Assembly: GCF_015711605.1 (NCBI RefSeq)
Contig: NZ_JABTEZ010000001.1
Location: 1,826,001-1,890,000, forward strand
Length of the DNA stretch: 64,000 nt
Direction of reading: 5' to 3'
Source of the DNA: Planomonospora sp. ID67723
Lineage (GTDB): Bacteria > Actinomycetota > Actinomycetes > Streptosporangiales > Streptosporangiaceae
Shown: piece after piece, positions 46,199-55,571 of the stretch
How positions within the stretch are numbered: the stretch's first letter is position 1
How the letters are laid out: every line of letters starts with the position of its first letter
Made by a program: the position numbers and the translations under genes
The notes under the pieces: generated by a model
Database searches by the model: none
What the model was told of the DNA's origin: nothing
The model's input: the letters and a program-made list of their open reading frames with translations, nothing else

Positions 46199-48454
46199 TC
46201 GATCCCAGCCTCTTCCCTGACCCACCCGTTGCTCGACGGGCTCAACCCCCAGCAGCGCGAGGCCGTCGTGCACCACGGCAGCCCCCTGCTCATCGTGGCG
46301 GGGGCGGGTTCGGGCAAGACGAGGGTGCTGACCCACCGCATCGCCTACCTGCTGGCCGAGCGGGACGTGCGGCCGCAGGAGATCCTGGCGATCACCTTCA
46401 CCAACAAGGCCGCCAAGGAGATGAAGGAGCGGGTCGACAAGCTCGTCGGGCCACGCTCGGCGGCGATGTGGGTGATGACCTTCCACAGCGCGTGCGTGCG
46501 GATCCTGCGCCGCGAGGCCGCGCGGCTGGGCTTCCCCTCGGGCTTCTCCATCTACGACCAGGCCGACTCCCAGCGCCTCATGGCGATGGTCTGCCGGGAG
46601 ATGGACCTCGACCCCAAGCGTTACCCGCCGCGCTCCTTCTCCGCGCAGGTCAGCAACTTCAAGAACGAGCTGATCGACTACGAGACGGCCGCCGACCGGG
46701 CCGCCACGCACCTGGAACGCACGCTCGCCGAGGCCTACAAGAACTACCAGCGGCGGCTGACCGAGGCCGGCGCGATGGACTTCGACGACCTCATCATGCT
46801 CACGGTCACGTTGCTGCAGATCTTCCCCGACGTGGCCGAGCACTACCGCCGCCGCTGGCGGCACGTCATGGTCGACGAATACCAGGACACCAACCACGCC
46901 CAGTACACCCTGATCCGCGAGCTCGTCGGCACTCCCGAGCTGCGCACCGCCGACGGCGACCTGGTCAGGGAGGGGTCGGCCGGGATCGCCCCGGCGGAGC
47001 TGTGCGTGGTGGGCGACGCCGACCAGTCGATCTACGCCTTCCGCGGCGCGTCGATCCGCAACATCCTGGAGTTCGAGCGCGACTATCCGGACGCGCGGAC
47101 GATCCTGCTGGAGCAGAACTACCGCTCGACCCAGACGATCCTGTCGGCCGCCAACGCGGTGATCTCCCGCAACGAGAGCCGCAAACCCAAGAACCTCTGG
47201 TCCGACCAGGGCGCCGGCCCGAAGATCGTGGGTTACGTCGCCGACGACGAGCACGACGAGGCCATGTTCGTCGCCCAGGAGGTCGACCGGCTCGCCGACG
47301 AGGAGGACGTGATCCCCGGTCAGGTGGCCGTGTTCTACCGGACCAACGCCGCCTCGCGTGTCTTCGAGGAGACCTTCATCCGGACCGGCCTGCCGTACAA
47401 GGTCGTGGGCGGGGTGCGCTTCTACGAGCGCAAGGAGGTCCGCGACCTGCTGGCCTACCTGCGGGTGCTGGCCAATCCCAACGACGTGGTCTCGCTGCGC
47501 CGGATCCTCAACGTGCCCAAGCGGGGCATCGGCGACCGGGCCGAGGCGATGGTGGAGGCGTTCGCGGCCCGGGAGCGGATCCCGTTCGCCGAGGCGCTGC
47601 GCCGGGCCGGCGAGGCGCCGGGCATGGCCACCCGCTCGGTCAACGCGATCAAGGAGTTCGTCGCGCTCCTGGACGAGCTGACCCTCAAGGCCGAGGGCGT
47701 GTCTCCGTCGGCGCTGGCCCAGGAGGTGCTGGTCGGCACCGGCTACCGGGCCGAGCTGGCCGCCTCCGGAGACCCGCAGGACGAGAGCCGCCTGGAGAAC
47801 CTGGACGAGATGATCTCGGTGGCCTCCGAGTTCGAGGAGGCCAACCCCGAGGGCACGCTCGTGGAGTTCCTGGAGCAGGTCTCGCTGGTGGCCGACGCCG
47901 ACCAGATCCCGGCGAGCGACGGGGGGCAGGGCGTCGTCACGCTGATGACCCTGCACACGGCCAAGGGGCTGGAGTTCCCGGTGGTCTTCCTCACCGGCAT
48001 GGAAGACGGCGTCTTCCCGCACATGCGCTCCATGGGCGAGCCGAAGGAACTGGAGGAGGAGCGTCGCCTGGCCTACGTCGGCATCACCAGGGCCGAGCGT
48101 CGCCTCTACGTCTCGCGGGCGGCGGTCCGCAGCTCGTGGGGGTCCCCGTCGTTCAACCCGGCCTCCCGGTTCGTCGCCGAGATCCCCTCGGACCTGGTCG
48201 ACTGGCGCAGCGACCCGGGCAAGAACGCCTGGAGCGCGGCGACCGCCCGCCGGGAGCCCTCCCGTACGGCCCCCGCGGGCAGGAAGGCCGGAGGACGGCA
48301 GATCCCGAACCTGAAGCCGGGCGACCGGGTCACCCACGACCAGTACGGCCTGGGCACGGTCGTCTCGGCCGACGGCGACAAGGCGAAGATCGACTTCGGT
48401 AGCGGCGGGGCGAAGACGCTGGTGCTGGCCTATGCCCCGCTGGAGAAGCTCTGA
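46196..48454 (+). CDS. pcrA: ATP-dependent DNA helicase PcrA/UvrD
   Basis: This ~752-residue superfamily 1 helicase has Walker A AGAGSGKTR (about 33-41), motif Ia AITFTNKAAKEM, motif II VMVDEYQDTNHAQY and motif III GDADQSIYAFRGA. Motif IV LLEQNYRS, motif V LMTLHTAKGLEFPVVFL and motif VI YVGITRAERRLY are also present. The C-terminal Tudor-like tail (PNLKPGDRVTHDQYG, AKIDFGSGGAKTLV) is typical of PcrA. It unwinds DNA in repair and plasmid replication. The reading frame continues upstream to 46112, but GTG 46196 fits the leaderless promoter and family length. Confidence 0.95.
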   Translation: MSIPASSLTHPLLDGLNPQQREAVVHHGSPLLIVAGAGSGKTRVLTHRIAYLLAERDVRPQEILAITFTNKAAKEMKERVDKLVGPRSAAMWVMTFHSACVRILRREAARLGFPSGFSIYDQADSQRLMAMVCREMDLDPKRYPPRSFSAQVSNFKNELIDYETAADRAATHLERTLAEAYKNYQRRLTEAGAMDFDDLIMLTVTLLQIFPDVAEHYRRRWRHVMVDEYQDTNHAQYTLIRELVGTPELRTADGDLVREGSAGIAPAELCVVGDADQSIYAFRGASIRNILEFERDYPDARTILLEQNYRSTQTILSAANAVISRNESRKPKNLWSDQGAGPKIVGYVADDEHDEAMFVAQEVDRLADEEDVIPGQVAVFYRTNAASRVFEETFIRTGLPYKVVGGVRFYERKEVRDLLAYLRVLANPNDVVSLRRILNVPKRGIGDRAEAMVEAFAARERIPFAEALRRAGEAPGMATRSVNAIKEFVALLDELTLKAEGVSPSALAQEVLVGTGYRAELAASGDPQDESRLENLDEMISVASEFEEANPEGTLVEFLEQVSLVADADQIPASDGGQGVVTLMTLHTAKGLEFPVVFLTGMEDGVFPHMRSMGEPKELEEERRLAYVGITRAERRLYVSRAAVRSSWGSPSFNPASRFVAEIPSDLVDWRSDPGKNAWSAATARREPSRTAPAGRKAGGRQIPNLKPGDRVTHDQYGLGTVVSADGDKAKIDFGSGGAKTLVLAYAPLEKL

Positions 48455-48551
48455 CATCCTCGCCGCCCCGGGAGGCGGACTCTCGAAGCCCGGGCCCGCC
48501 GGCACCGCCCTCGTCGCGGACCATCCCGCGCCGTGATCCACGGGATGCGGT

Positions 48552-49508
48552 CTAGGGGGCCGGTGGCAGGCCGTACCGCACACCGGTCAGCTCTTCGGAC
48601 AGCTCCCACAGCCGGCGCGCGTCGGCGGGGTCGGTCGCCGGCTTGACCGGCTGCACGACCGTCGGATGGCCCTTGCTCTCGGCCCAGCCGTCCGGGCCGA
48701 TGAACTCGCCGCTGCGGGCCTGCGGGTCGGTGGCGGCGTAGAGCTGGGGGAGGGCGCCCATGTCGGCGTGCTGGGCGAAGAGCCGGTTGCTCAGGCGCAT
48801 GACCGACTTCATCAGCCCGGTCGGGCCGGTGCTCTGCAGGTTGGTGTCGGAGTAACCGGGGTGCGCCAGCAGGCTGCGCACCGGCATCCCGGCGGCCTTC
48901 AGCCGGCGGTCCAGCTCCAGTCCGAAGAGCACGTTGGCGAACTTCGACTGGGCGTAGAAGGAGGTCGGCGCGTAGTCGCGCTCCCCGGTCAGGTCGTCGT
49001 AGTGGATCCTGCCGCGCCTGTGCAGGCTCGAGCTGACCGTCACCACCCGGGCGTCCCGGCCGGCCGCGATCACCTCCAGCAGCAGGCCGGTGAGCGCGAA
49101 GTGGCCGAGGTGGTTGGCGGCGAACTGGATCTCGTGCCCCTGGGGGCTGAGCGACCGGGGCGGCATCATGATGCCCGCGTTGTTGACCAGCACGTCGATG
49201 CCCACCTCGTCGGCGTGCAGGCCCTCGGTGAACTTCCGGACGGAGTCGAGGTCGGCGAGGTCGACGAGGCGCACCTCCAGGCTGACGGGCCGGTCGGCGC
49301 CCGCCCGGATCTCCTCGAGCGCCCTGCGGCCCTTCGCCTCGTTGCGCACCGCCATCACCACGTGCGCACCGCGCCGGGCCAGGTCGCGGGTCGTCGCGTA
49401 ACCGAGACCGCTGTTGGCGCCCGTCACCAGGAACGTCTTGCCCGTCTGGTCCGGGATGAGGTCGGCGGTCCACCGCTTCGAGCTCCGGGCCGGTGTCTTC
49501 GCATTCAT
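48552..49508 (-). CDS. Short-chain dehydrogenase/reductase (retinol-dehydrogenase-like)
   Basis: This 318-residue SDR has the coenzyme motif LVTGANSGLGYATTRDLA (about 27-44; R and K at about 56-60 suggest NADP), VLVNNAGIMMPP, catalytic Ser in VVTVSSSLHRRG and Tyr-x3-Lys in SFYAQSKFANVLFG. It is divergent from a TetR gene with a palindrome 20 bp before its start, so it is likely repressed by that regulator. The substrate is unknown; xenobiotic carbonyl reduction is plausible. Confidence 0.9.
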   Translation of the reverse strand: MNAKTPARSSKRWTADLIPDQTGKTFLVTGANSGLGYATTRDLARRGAHVVMAVRNEAKGRRALEEIRAGADRPVSLEVRLVDLADLDSVRKFTEGLHADEVGIDVLVNNAGIMMPPRSLSPQGHEIQFAANHLGHFALTGLLLEVIAAGRDARVVTVSSSLHRRGRIHYDDLTGERDYAPTSFYAQSKFANVLFGLELDRRLKAAGMPVRSLLAHPGYSDTNLQSTGPTGLMKSVMRLSNRLFAQHADMGALPQLYAATDPQARSGEFIGPDGWAESKGHPTVVQPVKPATDPADARRLWELSEELTGVRYGLPPAP

Positions 49509-49527
49509 AGACGCATGATGTTGCTAC

Positions 49528-49542
49528 TGACACTTTGTGTCA
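49528..49542. promoter_or_regulatory. Palindromic operator candidate for the TetR/SDR pair
   Basis: TGACAC (49528-49533) and GTGTCA (49537-49542) form a perfect 6-bp inverted repeat with a 3-bp spacer, in the 79-bp gap between divergent genes. A further GTGTC half-site lies at 49556-49560. Confidence 0.7.
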
Positions 49543-49587
49543 ATGACGTCTCTATGTGTCGAATGCTGCACCGGGTAGGATCCCGCT

Positions 49588-50214
49588 GTGAGTCTCGCCG
49601 AACGCAAACGTCAGCTCGTCCGTGACGAGCTGACCGAGGCCGCGCTCAAGCTGCTGGCCTTCCAGGGCTTCGACAAGACGACGATCGACCAGATCACGGC
49701 GGCGGCCGGGGTCTCCCGCCGCACGTTCTTCCGGTACTTCCAGTCGAAGGAAGACGTGGTCATCGAGTTCATCGGGGACCTCGGGCACAGACTGCACACC
49801 GAGCTCGCCGCCCGTCCCGCGGACGAGGCCCCGGCGACGGCGGTGCGCAACGTGCTGACCGCCTTCACCGAGGGCTTCCGGGAGCACACGGAGAAATCGC
49901 TGTGCCTGACCAGGCTCACCCTGCGCACCGACGCCCTGCTGGGCCGCTACCTCGAACGGCAGGTCCGCTGGCGCGCCGACATGACCGCGGAGCTGGCCAG
50001 GCGGATGGGGGTCGATCCGGGTTCGGACATGCGCCCGGCGCTCATCGTGGCGACCGCCTTCGGCGCCTTCGACACCGCGCTGACGGCGTGGGTCGCCGGC
50101 GAAGCCGCCGACGACCTGAAAACCATCGTCAACCACGCGTTCGACCTGCTGGACGGCGGTGCTCTCGCGGTCCGCGGCCGGTCCGCTCCGGGCGGGGCCG
50201 CGGCGGGGGCATGA
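49588..50214 (+). CDS. TetR family transcriptional regulator
   Basis: This 208-residue protein has an N-terminal TetR helix-turn-helix: LKLLAFQGFDKTTIDQITAA, then AGVSRRTFFRYFQSKEDVV. The C-terminal ligand/dimerisation domain ends in an Ala/Gly tail. GTG 49588 has GTAGGA 7 bp upstream. It is divergent from the SDR gene and most likely binds the dyad at 49528-49542 to repress both. The inducer is unknown. Confidence 0.92.
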   Translation: MSLAERKRQLVRDELTEAALKLLAFQGFDKTTIDQITAAAGVSRRTFFRYFQSKEDVVIEFIGDLGHRLHTELAARPADEAPATAVRNVLTAFTEGFREHTEKSLCLTRLTLRTDALLGRYLERQVRWRADMTAELARRMGVDPGSDMRPALIVATAFGAFDTALTAWVAGEAADDLKTIVNHAFDLLDGGALAVRGRSAPGGAAAGA

Positions 50215-50250
50215 GCCGGAGCGGAGGCGTGGGCAGCGGCGGAGCGGACG

Positions 50251-50287
50251 CGCGGAGCCCGCGGGACCTTCTCCCGCGGGCTCCGCG
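50251..50287. terminator. Strong bidirectional terminator
   Basis: CGCGGAGCCCGCGGGA (50251-50266) pairs perfectly over 16 bp with 50272-50287 around a CCTTC loop. It lies between the convergent TetR and secreted-protein genes. Confidence 0.88.
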
Positions 50288-50314
50288 CCGGTCACGCCGA
50301 GTCGGTTCCGCGGG

Positions 50315-51235
50315 TCAGTTCCCGGTCCCGAGGATGCGGGCGAAGGGGTCGTCGTTCCCGCCCTCGAGGTCGAGCTCGTCGAAGTCGGCCACCTGGGCGG
50401 CGGGCGGAGCCTTGATGGAGGACTTCACACCCCAGCCGGAGTAGCGGCTGTCGTTGAGATAGGTGAGGTCCACGCTGGTCAGCCCGCGGGTGGACTGCGT
50501 CCAGGAGGAGACGGCGCGCCGTACGAGCTGGTCGGAGCCGATGTAGAGCTGCCAGCTCACCTTCAGCGCGGCGGACTTGGCCGAGGGCTTGGCGCCCAGC
50601 AGCCCGCGGACGGTGGGGGAGAGCCGGTACAGCTCGCCCAAGGTGATCGTGCCCGAGTGCACGACCGTCCGCGTGCCGTCCCACGTTCCGCCGGCACGCC
50701 TGGCCGTCGTGCGGGCCAGGACCGCTTTCAGCGTGGCGGGTTCGAGGGGGTTGACCATCTGCTGGGCGGGGTTGCCGGGGGAGACCGGCTCGGCCGGGGT
50801 GCGCAGCCACTTCTTGCCCTCGGGCATGGCCTCGGCGTAGAACGCGCTGGAGGTGTAGGAGACACCCTTGACCGTGATCGTCCTGGAGGGGGCGAACAGG
50901 TCCTTGAACTCCTCGGCGAGTTTCCTGTCGGTGCCGGGCAGGCTGAAGGTGCTGGTCAGGTCGGAGGCCGCCACGCCCTTGCCGCCGAATTCCAGCACGC
51001 CGCCGCGCCGACTGAAGATCACCCGTTCGGTCTTGCCCTCGCCGATGAGCTTGGCCTGCTCGCCCAGCTTCACCCCGTGGCCGGGTCTGAACTGCTTTCT
51101 CAGCGCGGACACCGGGTCGGTCGGCGCGCTCGCCGGGGTCGTGTTCGCCGGATCGGCGTTCGCCGGGGCCACCAGCGCGGGAACGACCAGTGCCACCGCG
51201 GCGGCACCGGTCAGAGTGGCGATCATCCGCCTCAT
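50315..51235 (-). CDS. Secreted protein, putative LolA/LppX-like fold, copy 1
   Basis: This 306-residue protein starts with a clear signal peptide (MRRMIATLTGAAAVALVVPA, cleavage after PANA at about 27). The mature part is beta-rich and alternates short hydrophobic strands, with a conserved helix VNPLEPATLKAVLARTTARR (about 166-185). Length and pattern suggest a LolA/LppX-like lipid-binding half-barrel, but no signature proves it, and no lipobox Cys is seen. ATG 51235 has GGAGG 8 bp upstream. A shorter paralogue lies directly upstream on the same strand. Confidence 0.65.
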   Translation of the reverse strand: MRRMIATLTGAAAVALVVPALVAPANADPANTTPASAPTDPVSALRKQFRPGHGVKLGEQAKLIGEGKTERVIFSRRGGVLEFGGKGVAASDLTSTFSLPGTDRKLAEEFKDLFAPSRTITVKGVSYTSSAFYAEAMPEGKKWLRTPAEPVSPGNPAQQMVNPLEPATLKAVLARTTARRAGGTWDGTRTVVHSGTITLGELYRLSPTVRGLLGAKPSAKSAALKVSWQLYIGSDQLVRRAVSSWTQSTRGLTSVDLTYLNDSRYSGWGVKSSIKAPPAAQVADFDELDLEGGNDDPFARILGTGN

Positions 51236-51481
51236 CGAGGGGTCCTCCAAGATGGGTCCTCCGGTCCCCGCGCCATCGCGGAGAGCTGAGTGAGATTCTT
51301 GCCTAAACCACGACATGGCAGGCGAAAACCTGAGAGACGGATCGTTCTCGGCGGGAGGCCCCGCCGAGAACGACGTCACGGCCGGTCGGTCATCCGCCGA
51401 GGATCGAGATCGGGCCCTCATGGGTTCCGCGGTCGCCGGACGCGGGCCACGGGCGTCGGCGGCTGCCGTACGAGAGGCGGG

Positions 51482-52330
51482 TCAGCCGACCGGCAGCGTG
51501 GCGGGCGGGGAGAAGTCGCCGCCGACCCGGCCCGCGTCGGCGGTGTCCTCCGGGGGCGGAGGCGTGAGGGTGACGTCGGAGCCCCAGGCGGTGTAGCGGG
51601 TGTCCGCGACCGTGACGGTGGGGGTTTTCCCCGCGGGCTGCTTCCAGGTGGTGGTCAGGCGCCGGACCAGGTTCGAGCGGTCCAGCCAGAGCCGGAAACC
51701 GACCGGGATCTTCGCGCTCCGGCCCTTGGGCGGCCCGGCGAGCCGGTCGCGGAAGGAGGGGGAGACCTTGTAGAGCGTGCGCAGCGAGACCGCTCCCTGC
51801 AGGTAGGTCCCGGAGCCGAGCTTCCGCTTCACTGCGGCGTGCGAGAGCAGGGTGCCGAGGGTGGCGGGCTCGAAGACGTTGACGATCTGCGGGAACGTCT
51901 CGGTCTGCTTGATGTTCTCCGGACCGATCAGGCCGAGCCACTTCTTCCCCTCCGGCAGCCACGTCTCGTAGCCGGGCCCGGAGAGGTACGCCTCGTTCGG
52001 GAAGCAGATCACCCGGGTCGAGCCGACGTTCTGCCCGGTCAGGTTCTCGAACTCCCTGATCGCCCCGCGTCCCGCCTCGGTGCGCCCGGTGGTGTCGGTG
52101 GCGTACACCCCGGAGGCGTCGAACTCCACCTTGCCCCTGCGCCAGATGGTGACGACCGCCTTGCCGTCCTTGTAGACCCGGCCGAGGTCGGCGATGCGCA
52201 GCCCCTTGTGCTCGGCGAACTGCTGCTTGAGCTTCGTCACGGGGGACGGTGCCCGCTCCGCCTGCGCCGTCCCCGCCGGCAGCACCGAACCGACCAGCAC
52301 CGCCGCGACCAGAGTGGCCCACCGTCTCAT
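51482..52330 (-). CDS. Secreted protein, putative LolA/LppX-like fold, copy 2
   Basis: This 282-residue secreted protein has a signal peptide ending GTAQA (about 24). It shares with the 51235 product the order of features: a KLKQQF/RKQF-like start, EGKKWL, VNVFEPATLGTLL, LYKVSPSFRDRLAG and a TRYTAWGSDVTLTPP C-terminus. The two are diverged tandem paralogues. ATG 52330 follows GAGGGAGA. The 246-bp gap between them holds no gene, so each may have its own promoter. The function is unknown; an extracytoplasmic lipid- or cell-wall-binding role is possible. Confidence 0.65.
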   Translation of the reverse strand: MRRWATLVAAVLVGSVLPAGTAQAERAPSPVTKLKQQFAEHKGLRIADLGRVYKDGKAVVTIWRRGKVEFDASGVYATDTTGRTEAGRGAIREFENLTGQNVGSTRVICFPNEAYLSGPGYETWLPEGKKWLGLIGPENIKQTETFPQIVNVFEPATLGTLLSHAAVKRKLGSGTYLQGAVSLRTLYKVSPSFRDRLAGPPKGRSAKIPVGFRLWLDRSNLVRRLTTTWKQPAGKTPTVTVADTRYTAWGSDVTLTPPPPEDTADAGRVGGDFSPPATLPVG

Positions 52331-52692
52331 CGGGATCTCCCTCACCAGGGGTCAAGATCCGCCAACCTAGGTCACCGCGGCCCGCGCGACTACGCCTCGA
52401 GCCAACAACTCCGCGTCCCGCTTTGCGCGTGCGTGAGCCGTACGGCATGCGGGAGGCCGGCACCCGTGACGCCGTCGGCGGGTGGCGGGGAGGGCGGCCG
52501 CCGGACAGGCCGTCCGGCGCGGAAGTGCCGGGAGACCTCCTGCGGCCTCCCGCAGGTCACGGTGTCCTATTTTAGGAAAAATCGGAGTCGCGAGGTGTTA
52601 TGCCGTCATCGGTGACGTCCGGCAGGGCCGGGGCGGTTACGCTGCGGGCAGCCGTCACTTCGTGGGTGCGGCGCAGACGAGGAGGTCTGTTG
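52331..52692. other. 362-bp divergent intergenic region with hairpins
   Basis: No gene is seen. GTGCCGGGAGACCT (52525-52538) resembles the conserved B12 box of cobalamin riboswitches. It is followed by a 7-bp hairpin (CCTGCGG 52539-52545, CCGCAGG 52550-52556). An AT-rich dyad TCCTA-TTT-TAGGA lies at 52565-52577. Other conserved riboswitch elements are not recognisable, so this is only a hint. The promoter of the secreted-protein gene must also be here. Confidence 0.35.
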
Positions 52693-53100
52693 ATGGATGC
52701 CGTGTCGAGAATCCGCGTCGTCATCGCCAAGCCCGGGCTGGACGGGCACGACCGGGGCGTGAAGATCGTGGCGAGGGCGCTGCGGGACGCCGGGATGGAG
52801 GTCGTCTACACCGGCCTGCACCAGACTCCCGAGCAGATCGTGCGCACCGCCATCCAGGAGGACGCCGCCGCCATCGGCCTGTCGATCCTCTCGGGGGCGC
52901 ACATGACCCTCTTCGCCAAGGTGATCGAGCTGCTGAAGGAGCACGACGCGGACGACATCGTGGTGTTCGGCGGCGGGATCATCCCGGAGGCCGACATGCC
53001 GGAGCTGGAGCGGATGGGGGTCGCCCGGGTCTTCACGCCGGGGGCGACCACGCAGGAGATCGTCGAGTGGGTGCGGAGCGCCGTCCCCGCCCGCGTGTAA
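52693..53100 (+). CDS. icmB: Cobalamin-binding mutase small subunit, IcmB-like
   Basis: This 135-residue protein is a single B12-binding domain: the base-off motif GLDGHDRG (DxHxxG), [26 protein letters not shown] and [15 protein letters not shown]. It matches the small subunit of isobutyryl-CoA mutase-type enzymes, about 136 residues, which pairs with a separate large subunit to interconvert isobutyryl- and n-butyryl-CoA. No large subunit gene is next to it. ATG 52693 follows GAGGAGG by 7 bp. A methylmalonyl-CoA mutase small domain remains possible. It lies just upstream of sucCD. Confidence 0.85.
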   Translation: MDAVSRIRVVIAKPGLDGHDRGVKIVARALRDAGMEVVYTGLHQTPEQIVRTAIQEDAAAIGLSILSGAHMTLFAKVIELLKEHDADDIVVFGGGIIPEADMPELERMGVARVFTPGATTQEIVEWVRSAVPARV

Positions 53101-53329
53101 GCGCCGCCGGGGCCCGTCCCGGATGTTCCCGGAGGGAGCGGGGAGGCCTGAGGGGAGAAGGACGCGCCGGGAAAACACGACCGGCCCGCGTGACCTGGCC
53201 CCGGTGACTCCCTCCGGTCCTTCGGGCGGCTAGGCTTCATTGGCGCAAAAATCGCCTGGCTCCCGCCGAGATCGTGGAGCAGGCCCGCCGACATCTGTAC
53301 ACCAGCCGGACAAGCAAGGACGGACCCTC

Positions 53330-54511
53330 GTGGACCTGTTCGAACATCAGGCGAAGGAGCTCTTCGCGGAGTACGGCATCCCGGTGCCGCGCGGCATCGT
53401 CGCGCACACCGTGGAGGAGGCACGGGCGGCAGCCGAGGAGCTGACCGGCCGTGTCGTCGTCAAGGCCCAGGTCAAGACCGGTGGCCGCGGCAAGGCGGGC
53501 GGCGTGAAGGTCGCCGACGACGCCGCCGACGCCGAGCGCAAGGCCACCGACATCCTTGGCATGGACATCAAGGGCCACACGGTCCACAAGGTCCTGATCG
53601 AGGAGGCCAGCGCGATCGCGGAGGAGTACTACTTCTCCTTCCTGCTCGACCGTGCGAACCGTACCTTCCTCGCGATCTGCTCCGCCGCGGGCGGCATGGA
53701 CATCGAAGAGGTCGCGCACAGCACCCCGGAGAAGGTCGCGAAGGTCCCGGTCTCGCCGCTCACCGGCGTCGACCGCGCCAAGGCCCGTGAGATCGCCGCG
53801 GCCGGCGGCCTGCCGGAGCGGGCGCTGGACGGCGCCGCCGAGCTCATCGAGAAGCTCTGGGCCGCCTTCGTCGACGAGGACGCCTCCCTGGTCGAGGTCA
53901 ACCCGATGATCCTGTCCGCCGACGGCCAGGTGAAGGCCCTCGACGGCAAGGTCACCCTCGACGACAACGCCTCTTTCCGCCAGCCCGAGCACGAGGCCTA
54001 CGCGGACAAGGCCGCCGAGGACCCGCTGGAGGCCGCGGCCAAGGCCAAGGACCTCAACTACGTCAAGCTCGACGGGAACGTCGGCATCATCGGCAACGGC
54101 GCGGGCCTGGTCATGTCCACCCTCGACGTCGTCGCCTACGCGGGCGAGGCCTTCCCCGGCCAGCCCAAGCCCGCCAACTTCCTCGACATCGGCGGCGGCG
54201 CCTCGGCCGAAGTCATGGCGGCCGGTCTGGAGATCATCATCTCCGACCCCGCAGTGAAGTCGATCTTCGTCAACGTCTTCGGCGGCATCACCGCCTGCGA
54301 CGCGGTCGCCAACGGCATCGTCTCGGCCTTCCAGCTGCTGGAGAGCCGCGGCGAGGCGATCACCCGTCCCCTGGTGGTCCGGCTGGACGGCAACAACGCC
54401 CTGCTCGGGCGGCAGATCCTGGCCGACGCCAAGCTTCCCGGCGTCGAGCTGGTCGACACGATGGACGAGGCGGCCAAGCGCGCCGCCGAGCTGGCTGCGG
54501 TGGGTGCGTAA
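53330..54511 (+). CDS. sucC: Succinyl-CoA ligase, beta subunit
   Basis: This 393-residue ATP-grasp subunit contains [20 protein letters not shown] at the start, [19 protein letters not shown] (nucleotide site) and [21 protein letters not shown] and [17 protein letters not shown] also match. It binds ADP or GDP and works with SucD in the TCA cycle. GTG 53330 is chosen because the family starts here and AAGGACGGA precedes it. Its TAA overlaps the sucD ATG by one base. Confidence 0.96.
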   Translation: MDLFEHQAKELFAEYGIPVPRGIVAHTVEEARAAAEELTGRVVVKAQVKTGGRGKAGGVKVADDAADAERKATDILGMDIKGHTVHKVLIEEASAIAEEYYFSFLLDRANRTFLAICSAAGGMDIEEVAHSTPEKVAKVPVSPLTGVDRAKAREIAAAGGLPERALDGAAELIEKLWAAFVDEDASLVEVNPMILSADGQVKALDGKVTLDDNASFRQPEHEAYADKAAEDPLEAAAKAKDLNYVKLDGNVGIIGNGAGLVMSTLDVVAYAGEAFPGQPKPANFLDIGGGASAEVMAAGLEIIISDPAVKSIFVNVFGGITACDAVANGIVSAFQLLESRGEAITRPLVVRLDGNNALLGRQILADAKLPGVELVDTMDEAAKRAAELAAVGA

Positions 54512-55386
54512 TGGCTATCTGGCTGACCGAGAACAGCAAGATCATTGTTCAGGGCATGACCGGTGGGGAGGGCACCAAGCACACCCGCCGCATGCTGGCC
54601 TCCGGCGCCAAGGTCGTCGGTGGCGTCAACGCCCGCAAGGCCGGCACCGTCCACGAGGGCCTGCCGGTCTTCGGCACCGTGGCCGAGGCCATGCGTGAGA
54701 CCGGCGCCGACGTGTCGGTGGTGTTCGTGCCGCCGGCCTTCACCAAGGACGCGGTCAAGGAGGCCGTCGACGCCGGGATCGGCCTGTGCGTGGTGATCAC
54801 CGAAGGCGTGCCGGTGCACGACACCACCGAGTTCTGGGCCTACGCCACCGCCAAGGGCAACAAGACCCGCATCATCGGGCCCAACTGCCCGGGCATCGCC
54901 TCGCCGGGTGCCTCCAACGCCGGCATCATCCCGGCCGACATCACCACCGCCGGCCGGATCGGTCTGGTGTCGAAGTCGGGCACGCTGACCTACCAGCTGA
55001 TGTACGAGCTGCGCGACTTCGGGTTCTCCACCGCGGTGGGCATCGGCGGCGACCCGGTGATCGGGACCACGCACATCGACGCGCTCGAGGCTTTCCAGGC
55101 CGATCCGGACACCGACGCGATCGTGATGATCGGTGAGATCGGCGGGGACGCCGAGGAGCGGGCCGCGGCCTACATCGAGCGTCACGTGACCAAGCCCGTG
55201 GTGGCCTACGTGGCGGGGTTCACCGCGCCGGAGGGCAAGACCATGGGGCACGCGGGTGCGATCGTGTCGGGGTCGGCCGGGACCGCGCAGGCCAAGAAGG
55301 AGGCGCTGGAGAAGGTCGGCGTGCGGGTCGGCAAGACCCCCAGCGAGACCGCCCGCCTCATGCGCGAGGTCATGAAGTCCCGCTAG
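54511..55386 (+). CDS. sucD: Succinyl-CoA ligase, alpha subunit
   Basis: This 291-residue subunit has the CoA-binding N-terminus ([20 protein letters not shown]), [34 protein letters not shown], and the phosphohistidine loop [17 protein letters not shown]. The ATG overlaps the sucC stop, so the two subunits are translationally coupled for equal output. A strong terminator follows 57 bp later. Confidence 0.97.
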   Translation: MAIWLTENSKIIVQGMTGGEGTKHTRRMLASGAKVVGGVNARKAGTVHEGLPVFGTVAEAMRETGADVSVVFVPPAFTKDAVKEAVDAGIGLCVVITEGVPVHDTTEFWAYATAKGNKTRIIGPNCPGIASPGASNAGIIPADITTAGRIGLVSKSGTLTYQLMYELRDFGFSTAVGIGGDPVIGTTHIDALEAFQADPDTDAIVMIGEIGGDAEERAAAYIERHVTKPVVAYVAGFTAPEGKTMGHAGAIVSGSAGTAQAKKEALEKVGVRVGKTPSETARLMREVMKSR

Positions 55387-55443
55387 CGGATCGGCGGCCG
55401 CGACGACGACCGTGACAGCGATCGTGGCAGGGGCAGTGACAGG

Positions 55444-55468
55444 GGCGCCCGGCATCGTGCCGGGCGCC
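55444..55468 (+). terminator. sucCD terminator
   Basis: GGCGCCCGGCA (55444-55454) and TGCCGGGCGCC (55458-55468) form a perfect 11-bp stem with a 3-nt loop, 57 bp after the sucD stop. Confidence 0.88.
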
Positions 55469-55571
55469 TCTGCCGTGCCGGCCCTCGTCTCCCGCGTCCC
55501 CGGGCCCGCCCGCCGGCCGCCTTCCGCCGCCGGGGCGCGACACGCGGGCCGATGAAGGCCCGTCCACAGCC

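Noticed and set aside
46187-48583. 798-codon minus-strand frame opposite pcrA
   Set aside because: Antisense shadow; all helicase motifs are on the plus strand and the minus-strand product has no recognisable domain.
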